Assembly: GCA_021153265.1 (NCBI GenBank)
Contig: JAGKTU010000008.1
Coordinates: 1-37,152, forward strand
Source of the DNA: Clostridia bacterium
Lineage (GTDB): Bacteria; Bacillota; Clostridia; Oscillospirales; Oscillospiraceae
Reading direction: 5' to 3'
DNA: 37,152 nt
Shown in pieces: positions 7,885-13,882 of the stretch (position 1 is the stretch's first letter; the number at the start of each line of letters is the position of its first letter). A model generated the notes under the pieces. That model was not told the origin of the DNA, did no database searches, and saw nothing but the letters and a program-made list of their open reading frames with translations. A program made the translations under genes and the position numbers.

Positions 7885-8118
7885 TTGCATCAGTTTGCGA
7901 TTCACTTCCGTTCCTTCGAAGATGTGCAGCATTTTGTGGATATGGCTACCCAGTTTTCTTTCCCCATCATCGTGGGAAATGACAGCTACCACGTCAACGG
8001 AACCAGCTTTATGGGCATGTTCAGTTTAGACTACAGCCGTCCGCTGCAGGTGCGCCTCACCTGCTCTGATGAGGATGCGGCCCGGTTCCGGGAAACCGCA
8101 AAGTCCTATCTCACTTAA
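7885..8118 (+). CDS. HPr-like protein lacking the phosphorylatable histidine
   Basis: 77 aa, close to HPr length (about 85). The HPr fold is suggested by the order of segments: MHQFAIHFRSFEDVQHFVDMATQ, then a strand, then NGTSFMGMFSLDYSRPL (matching the Ser46/MGVMSL region of HPr), and a final amphipathic helix. The GxHxRP active-site motif is absent: that segment reads SFEDVQHF, so classic PTS phosphotransfer from enzyme I is unlikely. The start is TTG, preceded by AGGAGG at 7871-7876 with 8-nt spacing. It is monocistronic. It may be a regulatory or non-PTS relative; its role is unknown. Confidence 0.8.
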   Translation: MHQFAIHFRSFEDVQHFVDMATQFSFPIIVGNDSYHVNGTSFMGMFSLDYSRPLQVRLTCSDEDAARFRETAKSYLT

Positions 8119-8213
8119 CTTCGGCTCTTGCAGCACTGCTCTGGGAATACCCGGGGCGGGTTTGACCGGATGGTTTGGGTGCGCGGAATACCGTGTGCTG
8201 GCCTTTCCGGCTC

Positions 8214-8255
8214 CGCTCGGACTCGTTACGCTCGTAGCGATCCGAGCGTTTTTTT
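8214..8255 (+). terminator. Rho-independent terminator downstream of the HPr-like gene
   Basis: Outer stem CGCTCGGA/TCCGAGCG (8214-8221 with 8241-8248) encloses a second, nearly perfect stem TCGTTACG/CGTAGCGA and is followed by seven T (8249-8255). The 95-nt stretch from the stop codon at 8118 to this stem shows no ORF. Confidence 0.85.
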
Positions 8256-8269
8256 GTATTCTGCGCACC

Positions 8270-8311
8270 AAATCACCTCCGACGCATAGAATAGTCGGAG
8301 GTGATTTTTTG
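8270..8311 (+). promoter_or_regulatory. Terminator-like hairpin that contains the ribosome binding site of the M14 peptidase
   Basis: A perfect 14-bp stem (8270-8283 with 8294-8307, 10-nt loop) ends in six T residues (8305-8310). The Shine-Dalgarno GGAGGTGA (8297-8304) lies wholly in the 3' arm, and the TTG start codon (8309-8311) begins inside the T-run. The hairpin could end transcripts coming from upstream and also hide the ribosome binding site. Confidence 0.8.
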
Positions 8312-9241
8312 TCCATTGTCAAAACCGATGTGCCTGTGACCGCCCGGCTCTGCCGGGAGACCATCGCCCAACTGGCACGGGCCTATCCCAGCATCCGCAC
8401 AGGAACTCTGACCACCACCGACTATGGCCGCCCCGTGGAGGTGCTGTCCATCGGCACCGGGGGACGGCAGGTGATCTTCTCCGCCGCCCACCATGCCAAC
8501 GAGTGGATCACCACGCTGGTGCTGTTGAAATTTGCGGAGGAGCTGGCGGAAGCGGAGAAAACAGGCGGCTCTGTCTACGGTGTTCCTGCGGAAACCATCA
8601 CCCGCTATGGCACCATCCACATCGTGCCGATGGTAGACCCGGACGGGGTGGATCTGGTCACCGGCGCCATCGCACCGGGAAGCCCGGAATATACGCAAGC
8701 GGAACAAATTGCATCAAATTTCCCGGAAATTCCCTTCCCGGACGGGTGGAAAGCTAACTTAAAAGGGGTGGATTTGAATCTGCAGTACCCGGCTGGGTGG
8801 CTGCAGGCAAGGGAGATCAAGTTTTTGCAGGGCTTTACCCGGCCTGCACCCCGGGACTATGTGGGCAGGGCGCCCCTGAACCAGCGGGAGTCCATGGCGC
8901 TGGCGGAATTCACCGCCCGGATCGATCCGGCGGTTGTTTTGGCCTTCCATACCCAAGGGAAGGTGATCTACTGGCAATTCCGGGACATTTTCGTACCCGG
9001 AGCAAGGGAGTTGGCGGAGGAATTTGCCCGGGTCAGCGGCTACGCTCTGGAAGATACCCCTTATGAATCCAGCTTTGCCGGGTACAAGGACTGGTTTATT
9101 CAGAATTACCGCCGCCCCGGATTCACCATCGAGGTGGGACAGGGAGAGAATCCTCTGCCGCTGAAGCAATTCGACGAGATTTACCGGGATAATCTGGGGA
9201 TCCTGGTCACCGCCGCGCTGGGACTGCCCGGTGGCGTGTGA
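8309..9241 (+). CDS. M14-family zinc carboxypeptidase, gamma-D-glutamyl-meso-diaminopimelate endopeptidase type
   Basis: 310 aa. Probably cleaves gamma-D-Glu-diamino acid bonds in peptidoglycan peptides (M14C type). Zinc ligands are His62 and Glu65 in HHANEW and His214 in AFHTQG; the catalytic Glu275 is in FTIEVGQG. The block GVDLNLQYPAGW (153-164) is typical of M14C. The LysM domains of the Lysinibacillus enzyme are absent and there is no signal peptide, so a role in recycling cell-wall peptides inside the cell is possible. The start is the TTG at 8309, 5 nt after GGAGGTGA; continuing the frame upstream would read through the preceding terminator. A possible hairpin control is listed separately. 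Confidence 0.88.
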   Translation: MSIVKTDVPVTARLCRETIAQLARAYPSIRTGTLTTTDYGRPVEVLSIGTGGRQVIFSAAHHANEWITTLVLLKFAEELAEAEKTGGSVYGVPAETITRYGTIHIVPMVDPDGVDLVTGAIAPGSPEYTQAEQIASNFPEIPFPDGWKANLKGVDLNLQYPAGWLQAREIKFLQGFTRPAPRDYVGRAPLNQRESMALAEFTARIDPAVVLAFHTQGKVIYWQFRDIFVPGARELAEEFARVSGYALEDTPYESSFAGYKDWFIQNYRRPGFTIEVGQGENPLPLKQFDEIYRDNLGILVTAALGLPGGV

Positions 9242-9287
9242 GAGTGTTTGTCGGGAGGGCCGCTGCCCTCCTGACCGTAAGGCGAAA

Positions 9288-9316
9288 TTGACAAGTATGT
9301 TCCCGTATGCTATCAT
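9288..9316 (+). promoter_or_regulatory. Promoter of lspA-rluD-HAD
   Basis: TTGACA (9288-9293), exactly 17 bp, then TATCAT (9311-9316), 28 nt before the lspA start. Confidence 0.9.
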
Positions 9317-9343
9317 AAGAAGAACAAACAGGAGGAATTTACC

Positions 9344-9820
9344 ATGCAATTTTTGCTTTTCGCCTTATTTGCCGCCGGGATCGTAGCGGCTGATCAGATC
9401 ACCAAATTTCTCACCGTGGCCAACATCGGTCTGCACGTGGACAAGCCTTTCATTCCCGGCTTTCTCAGCCTGACCTATGAACAGAACCGGGGCGCGGCTT
9501 TTTCCTCCTTCGAGGGGATGCAGTGGCTCTTCGCGCTGATTTTCGGGGTATTCACCGTGCTGATCCTGTGGGAGTATTTCAAAAAGCCCATGCCCTTTTC
9601 CAAGTTTGAGCGCTGGTGCATCGCCGCCATCTACGGCGGCGGCTTAGGCAACATGATCGACCGGGTGCGCATGGGATATGTGGTGGATATGATCCAGACG
9701 GATTTTATGGATTTTCCCGTGTTCAATGTGGCCGACTGTTTCATCACCTGCGGCTGTTTTGCTATGATGGTGAGCCTGTTCTTCTTCAACAAGGAATTCT
9801 GGAAGGAAGAGAAGAAATGA
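9344..9820 (+). CDS. lspA: Lipoprotein signal peptidase (signal peptidase II)
   Basis: 158 aa, normal length. An inner-membrane aspartyl protease that cleaves prolipoproteins before the lipidated cysteine; the BMP lipoprotein in this window would be a substrate. Four hydrophobic helices are visible. The catalytic aspartates are Asp115 in GNMIDRVRMGYVVDM and Asp131 in FPVFNVAD, and the conserved NRGAAFS block is at 48-54. AGGAGG lies just upstream of the ATG. The stop overlaps the start of the next gene by ATGA, the usual lspA-rluD pairing. Confidence 0.97.
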   Translation: MQFLLFALFAAGIVAADQITKFLTVANIGLHVDKPFIPGFLSLTYEQNRGAAFSSFEGMQWLFALIFGVFTVLILWEYFKKPMPFSKFERWCIAAIYGGGLGNMIDRVRMGYVVDMIQTDFMDFPVFNVADCFITCGCFAMMVSLFFFNKEFWKEEKK

Positions 9821-10722
9821 TTTTGACCGCAGATATTCCCGGCGAACGGCTGGATGCCTTTCTCGCCCGCTGTGCCGAGGGACTGACCCGTTCCGCCGCC
9901 CAAAAGCTTATCGAAGAGGGCGCGGTGACGCGCAATGGCCGCCCCGGCAAGAAAAATGACAAATTGAATTTGGGTGACACCGTCGAATACACCATCCCCG
10001 AGCCGAAGGAAGTGGACATCAAGCCCACGGAAATGGCTCTGGACATCGTCTACGAAGACGAGGACGTGGTGGTCATCAACAAGCCCAAGGGTCTGGTGGT
10101 GCATCCTGCCGCCGGACATCAGGATGATACGCTGGTCAACGGCCTGCTGTATGCCATGGGCGATGACCTCTCCGGCATCAACGGCGAACTGCGCCCCGGC
10201 ATCGTCCACCGCATCGATAAGGACACCTCCGGATTGCTGGCCGTGGCGAAAAACGACCTCGCCCACACCATGCTGGCTTCCCAGCTGAAGGATCACACCA
10301 TGGCCAGAACCTATGAGGCCATCGTCTGCGGCTCGTTCCGGGAGGACAGCGGCACCGTGGACGCCCCCATCGGCCGTCACCCCAGCGACCGGAAAAAGAT
10401 GTGCGTCATCGCCAGAAATTCCAAGGAAGCCGTGACCCACTGGGAAGTGGTGAAGCGCTACCGGGGCTACACCCACATCCGCTGTAAGCTGGAGACCGGC
10501 CGCACCCACCAGATCCGTGTCCACATGGCCCACATTGGCCACCCCATTTTGGGCGATACCGTCTACGGCCACAAAAAGCCGGAGCTGGGTCAGGACAGCC
10601 AGTGCCTCCACGCCGGCGCCCTGTGCTTCCGCCATCCGAGGGACGGACGGCCTGTGATGGTCTTTGCCCCTATGCCCGAATACTTCCAGAAGGTGATTGA
10701 AAAGCTGGAGAAAATGGGCTGA
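9817..10722 (+). CDS. RluA/RluD-family pseudouridine synthase
   Basis: 301 aa. Isomerises uridine to pseudouridine in rRNA, probably the large subunit. An N-terminal S4 RNA-binding domain (about 8-70) is followed by the catalytic domain with the HRIDKDTSG motif (131-139, nucleophile Asp134) and the conserved ETGRTHQIRVHM and HPILGD blocks. The start overlaps the lspA stop (ATGA, 9817-9820), so translation is coupled; an in-frame extension upstream would lie wholly within lspA. RluD-type specificity (positions 1911/1915/1917) is inferred from the lspA linkage. Confidence 0.95.
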   Translation: MILTADIPGERLDAFLARCAEGLTRSAAQKLIEEGAVTRNGRPGKKNDKLNLGDTVEYTIPEPKEVDIKPTEMALDIVYEDEDVVVINKPKGLVVHPAAGHQDDTLVNGLLYAMGDDLSGINGELRPGIVHRIDKDTSGLLAVAKNDLAHTMLASQLKDHTMARTYEAIVCGSFREDSGTVDAPIGRHPSDRKKMCVIARNSKEAVTHWEVVKRYRGYTHIRCKLETGRTHQIRVHMAHIGHPILGDTVYGHKKPELGQDSQCLHAGALCFRHPRDGRPVMVFAPMPEYFQKVIEKLEKMG

Positions 10723-10749
10723 TTTCCTATTTTTACAAGGAGCTATACC

Positions 10750-11601
10750 ATGCTGTTTTCCGACATTCTGCTGACCGTGGATTTTGACCGCACCCTCACC
10801 GCCCCGGATTCTTCCATTCCGGAGCGAAACTTAACCGCCATCCGTTACTTCATGGAAAACGGCGGTGCGTTCACTTTGAATACTGGCCGGAGTGTCCCCA
10901 TGGCCCAGTCGCTGATGGATATCGTACCCACCAACGCCCCCATGCTCCTGTATAACGGCTCCGCCGCCTATGACCCCAAATCCAAACAGCTCCTGTTCGC
11001 CAAGCCAATCGCATTGGATATGTGGGAAACCGTGAAAAAACTGCAAAAGCTGTTCCCCCAGCTGGTGGTGGAAGTTCAGGGCATCGATGCCCACTACCGC
11101 TTTGCGGAGAATCCCATGTGGGACGCCTTCTGCGACCACAACCACTGCCCCCGGGGCTTCGCCCAGCCCGGTGACGATCTGGGGCCGTTTCTGAAATTCT
11201 CCCTCTACGGCGAGATCCGGGATGTGACCGTTGCCAGCCTGTACGATGCATCCGAGGAGGAACTGCGGCAGATCGACGAGGCGGAAGCTCTGCTGAATGC
11301 GAAATTTGGGGATTACTGCGCCGTTTTTCGCCCCTGCGCCCGGATTCTCGACGTGCAGGCAAGGGGTGTATCCAAAGCCAATGCCGCCCGGAGACTCCAG
11401 AAGGAGCTGGGCCGGAAGGTGCTCGTGTGCGTGGGTGACGGAGAAAATGACGCCGCCATGCTCCGGGAAGCGGACTTTGCCTATGCGCCTGCCGACGGCG
11501 TGGTGGCAGACCGGTTCGAAAATGTGTGCGCCTGCGCCGACGGTGCCATCGCGGATGTGATTTATGAAAAGATTCCTGAGATTTTGAAAAAACAAGCTTG
11601 A
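10750..11601 (+). CDS. Cof-type HAD-IIB family hydrolase
   Basis: 283 aa. A cytosolic phosphatase of the haloacid dehalogenase superfamily; substrates of this group are often sugar phosphates or flavin phosphates, and none can be assigned here. Motif I is DFDRTLT (11-17, nucleophile Asp11 and Asp13), motif II is the Thr in LNTGRS, and motif IV is GDGENDAAM near the C-terminus. The middle part is the alpha/beta cap. AAGGAG precedes the ATG. It follows the pseudouridine synthase by 27 bp in the same direction. Its stop codon overlaps the -35 box of the tRNA promoter. Confidence 0.92.
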   Translation: MLFSDILLTVDFDRTLTAPDSSIPERNLTAIRYFMENGGAFTLNTGRSVPMAQSLMDIVPTNAPMLLYNGSAAYDPKSKQLLFAKPIALDMWETVKKLQKLFPQLVVEVQGIDAHYRFAENPMWDAFCDHNHCPRGFAQPGDDLGPFLKFSLYGEIRDVTVASLYDASEEELRQIDEAEALLNAKFGDYCAVFRPCARILDVQARGVSKANAARRLQKELGRKVLVCVGDGENDAAMLREADFAYAPADGVVADRFENVCACADGAIADVIYEKIPEILKKQA

Positions 11602-11626
11602 CAGATGTGTTTTTCTGTGGTAAAAT
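11598..11626 (+). promoter_or_regulatory. Promoter of the tRNA cluster
   Basis: TTGACA (11598-11603), 17 bp, TAAAAT (11621-11626). The tRNA-Gly starts 32 nt beyond the -10 box. Confidence 0.88.
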
Positions 11627-11657
11627 TTCATAGCTGAAACAGTCAGGCATAGGATCT

Positions 11658-11731
11658 GCGGGTGTAGTTCAATGGTAGAACACCAGCCTTCCAAGCTGGA
11701 TACGCGGGTCCGATTCCCGTCACCCGCTCCA
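11658..11731 (+). tRNA. tRNA-Gly (TCC)
   Basis: Cloverleaf with acceptor GCGGGTG/CACCCGC, anticodon loop CTTCCAA (anticodon TCC), T-arm GGGTCCGATTCCC and encoded CCA at 11729-11731. First gene of the Gly-Arg-His cluster. Unlike the next two tRNAs it has no tail element. Confidence 0.97.
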
Positions 11732-11737
11732 AAATAT

Positions 11738-11814
11738 GCGCCAGTAGCTCAGCTGGATAGAGCAACTGCCTTCTAAGCAGTAGGTCAGGGGTTCGAGTCC
11801 CTTCTGGCGTGCCA
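11738..11814 (+). tRNA. tRNA-Arg (TCT)
   Basis: Acceptor GCGCCAG/CTGGCGT (first pair G-T), anticodon loop CTTCTAA (anticodon TCT), T-loop TTCGAGT and encoded CCA at 11812-11814. The last 21 nt (11794-11814) are repeated exactly at 11928-11948, at the end of the structured element that follows. Confidence 0.97.
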
Positions 11815-11836
11815 TCTCTCTTCTTCCAGTTCTACT

Positions 11837-11948
11837 GGACTCGAAGATCAAATGCAACGCGGATGAGCGTTGCCGGCGAGCCTTTTGCGAGCCGCTCTGC
11901 TATATTTGCCAACGGCAAATATGCAAGCGAGTCCCTTCTGGCGTGCCA
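11837..11948 (+). repeat. tRNA-tail structured element 1 (follows tRNA-Arg)
   Basis: A closing inverted repeat GGACTCG/CGAGTCC (11837-11843 with 11928-11934) matches the T-arm 3' half of the upstream tRNA-Arg; the left arm extends to TTCGAGTCC in inverse. Inside are the hairpins GCAACGC/GCGTTGC (11854-11860 with 11867-11873) and ATATTTGCC/GGCAAATAT (11902-11910 with 11914-11922), with a less clear middle stem near 11874-11897. The right end, 11928-11948, is an exact 21-nt copy of the tRNA-Arg 3' end including CCA. It is homologous to the element at 12098-12212. It separates tRNA-Arg from tRNA-His within one transcript. Confidence 0.85.
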
Positions 11949-11969
11949 CATTTTCAGGAAAGTAAATAT

Positions 11970-12047
11970 GGTGGATATAGCACAGTTGGTTAGCGCGTCA
12001 GATTGTGGCTCTGAAGGTCGTGGGTTCGAATCCCATTATCCACCCCA
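11970..12047 (+). tRNA. tRNA-His (GTG)
   Basis: Acceptor GTGGATA/TATCCAC with the extra 5' G (11970) opposite the discriminator C, as expected for tRNA-His. Anticodon GTG, T-loop TTCGAAT, and encoded CCA ending at 12047. Nucleotides 12027-12046 are repeated at 12193-12212. Confidence 0.97.
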
Positions 12048-12090
12048 TAAAATAACAGGCATTCCTTTAGGGATGCCTGTTATTTTATAT
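12048..12090 (+). terminator. Rho-independent terminator of the tRNA cluster
   Basis: A perfect 15-bp stem (12048-12062 with 12073-12087), whose 3' arm ends in TTATTTTAT, starts directly after the CCA of tRNA-His. Confidence 0.88.
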
Positions 12091-12097
12091 TTGGAGA

Positions 12098-12212
12098 GGG
12101 GATTCGAACAATCAAATGCAGCGCGGACGAGCGCTGCCGGAGAGGGCTTGACCGAGCCGAACCTCTATTTTCGCCAAAGGCGAAAATGCAAACGAATCCC
12201 ATTATCCACCCC
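12098..12212 (+). repeat. tRNA-tail structured element 2 (follows tRNA-His and its terminator)
   Basis: Closing inverted repeat GGGATTCG/CGAATCCC (12099-12106 with 12193-12200) matches the T-arm of tRNA-His; the left arm carries the inverse of GTTCGAATCCC. Inner hairpins are GCAGCGC/GCGCTGC (12118-12124 with 12131-12137), a middle stem AGAGG/CCTCT (12141-12145 with 12162-12166) and ATTTTCGCC/GGCGAAAAT (12167-12175 with 12179-12187). The right end, 12193-12212, is an exact 20-nt copy of the tRNA-His 3' end. Shared unpaired motifs with element 1 include ATCAAATGCA and TGCCGG. Confidence 0.85.
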
Positions 12213-12230
12213 TTTGCCGGTGGCATGTTT

Positions 12231-12905
12231 TTAGGCCGTGGGAGAATCCATAGCCGTCTGAGCGCAGTCTGTAAGGGCTGTGAGCGGACGGCTAGTTGTA
12301 TTCTGGCGCAAATGTCCATCATACACCCTCCCCGGCCGCACCTTCACTCGGTTCAGCCGCGCCAGCTCCGATACCGTCACCAGCCGGTAGCCCTGCCCCT
12401 GAAGCCGGTTCACCGTCACCAGAACCTCGTCCACCGACGCGGAACCTAAGTCCATTACGCACCCGCCCCGAAGGGTATCGTCGCTCTCGGCCAGAATTGC
12501 CAGATTTTTGGCCTTGGCCACTTGGTATGACCCGCCGGTCAAACCCTCCTCCAGCCGCAGCCAATGGGGTTTTACCCTTGGTGGCAACCCAGACCGGGCG
12601 GTCAGGATCTGCGCCGCCATATTTCGCCGGGACAGAAGACCGCCAAGCTGCTCACGGCTGTGGATGGTCAGCGCCAGCTCGTGACCACCCTCGGTGATTC
12701 TGTGTGCCTGCTCCGGCTCAATTCCTTCGCCACCAAGAAAAAATGTGATCCGGGCATCCGTTTTTTCCAATGCATCCAGCATCCGCTGCGCATCCTGCTC
12801 TTCCGTCAGTGTTACCGTCAGCGCGATGGGTGTTGTGCGTGCATTTGTGTCCTTGGGCGCGGCGATCAGCAGACCGCTCAGAAATAACGCTAATAAACAG
12901 GTCAT
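12231..12905 (-). CDS. Degenerate polysaccharide deacetylase-like exported protein
   Basis: 224 aa. A hydrophobic N-terminus (MTCLLALFLSGLLIAAP) acts as signal peptide or anchor. The body resembles a NodB-fold deacetylase: ITFFLGGEGIEPEQAHRITEGGHELAL matches the TFFVTG...IAEAGHEI region, and GYRLVTVSELARLNRV matches the C-terminal motif. However, the metal-binding TFDDG motif is replaced by LTVTLTE, and the HTxxHP motif is reduced to TIHSRE, so deacetylase activity is unlikely. AAAGGAAG lies 8 nt before the ATG. It diverges from the RlmA-type gene. It may be a pseudoenzyme that binds envelope glycans. Confidence 0.75.
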   Translation of the reverse strand: MTCLLALFLSGLLIAAPKDTNARTTPIALTVTLTEEQDAQRMLDALEKTDARITFFLGGEGIEPEQAHRITEGGHELALTIHSREQLGGLLSRRNMAAQILTARSGLPPRVKPHWLRLEEGLTGGSYQVAKAKNLAILAESDDTLRGGCVMDLGSASVDEVLVTVNRLQGQGYRLVTVSELARLNRVKVRPGRVYDGHLRQNTTSRPLTALTDCAQTAMDSPTA

Positions 12906-12923
12906 AGATCACACTTCCTTTCC

Positions 12924-12981
12924 CGGATCGTGCCGATCCGCAATCATTTCATTTGACGTTCTGTAAAAAATGGGGTATGAT
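12924..12981 (+). promoter_or_regulatory. RlmA-type gene promoter with adjacent palindrome
   Basis: TTGACG (12953-12958), 17 bp, TATGAT (12976-12981), 19 nt before the ATG at 13001. A perfect inverted repeat CGGATCG-TGC-CGATCCG (12924-12940) lies upstream in the 95-bp divergent gap and could be a shared operator; no regulator can be named. Confidence 0.75.
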
Positions 12982-13000
12982 AAGAGATGGAGGGATGCAC

Positions 13001-13807
13001 ATGGAACTTTTTTGCCCGATTTGCGGCAAACTACTTGAAAAAGTTGACCGGGCTTTCGTCTGCGAAGCGCGGCATAGCTTTGATATTGCCCGGCAGGGCT
13101 ATGTGAATTTGCTGCCCGTTCAGCAGAAGCATTCCAAAAACCCCGGTGACACCCGGGAGCAAGTGCTGGCGCGGCGGAGCTTTCTGGAAGCCGGATTCTA
13201 TTCCCCCATTTGCGATGCCCTCATAGACGCCGCCAAGTCCCTCGGTCTCACCGGCCCGATTCTGGACGTAGGCTGTGGCGAAGGCTATTACTGCAGCCGC
13301 CTTGCTGAGGCGCTGAATGCGGAACTGATCGGCCTTGACATCTCCAAAGAGGCAGTGCGCTGCGCCGCCGCTAAATATAAGGACGCCCAGTGGCTCTGCG
13401 CCACCGCATCCCACATCCCGCTGGCTGACGGCAGTGTAAACCTGCTGACCAGCCTGTTTGCCCTGACCCTGCCCGAGGAATTCTCCCGAATCCTTGCCGA
13501 TGACGGATACTATTTTCAGGTTTTGGCGGCGGAAGACCACCTGCTGGGGCTGAAATCCATCATTTACCCGGAACTGAAGCACCGCCAAAAGGATACCGTG
13601 CCGGAACTGGCCGGCTTTGCGCTGGAGAAAACCATCCCCATCCGCTTTACGTTTACTGTGGAGGGTGAACAGATTCACAACCTCTTCTCCATGACGCCCC
13701 ATGTGTTCCGCATCAGCAAAGAGGGCGCTGAGCGGCTGAAGAATACCCATACCCTTACCGATACCGCCAGCTGCGTGCTGAATGTGTACCGCAAGGCGGC
13801 AAAATGA
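13001..13807 (+). CDS. rlmA: RlmA-family 23S rRNA (guanine-N1)-methyltransferase
   Basis: 268 aa. Uses SAM to methylate N1 of a guanine in 23S rRNA (G745 in RlmAI, G748 in RlmAII; the choice cannot be made here). The N-terminal zinc finger is CPIC (5-8) with Cys21 and His25, followed by the family block HSFDIARQGYVNLL. The SAM-binding motif DVGCGEG is at about 89-95. The ATG at 13001 is chosen over several in-frame ATGs because GGAGGG (12989-12994) is 6 nt away and the zinc finger follows at once. Confidence 0.92.
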   Translation: MELFCPICGKLLEKVDRAFVCEARHSFDIARQGYVNLLPVQQKHSKNPGDTREQVLARRSFLEAGFYSPICDALIDAAKSLGLTGPILDVGCGEGYYCSRLAEALNAELIGLDISKEAVRCAAAKYKDAQWLCATASHIPLADGSVNLLTSLFALTLPEEFSRILADDGYYFQVLAAEDHLLGLKSIIYPELKHRQKDTVPELAGFALEKTIPIRFTFTVEGEQIHNLFSMTPHVFRISKEGAERLKNTHTLTDTASCVLNVYRKAAK

Positions 13808-13882
13808 TGTGTTTACAACCCTACTTTTCCCCGTGGAAAACATGAAAATTCGACAAAATTCATGCCATTTTAGGAGCATTTT

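Noticed and set aside
8069..8308. Upstream extension of the M14 peptidase gene
   Set aside because: It would translate the end of the HPr-like gene in another frame, a terminator and one arm of the hairpin; the TTG at 8309 fits the ribosome binding site.
11809..12234. A 141-codon open frame crossing both tRNA-tail elements and tRNA-His
   Set aside because: It contains a complete tRNA gene and a terminator, has no ribosome binding site, and similar residues in its two halves simply reflect the two homologous RNA-like elements.
13825..13840. Palindrome TTTTCC-CCGT-GGAAAA upstream of prfA as an operator
   Set aside because: Short and AT/GC-simple, no convincing promoter around it, and prfA is not normally controlled by such a site.
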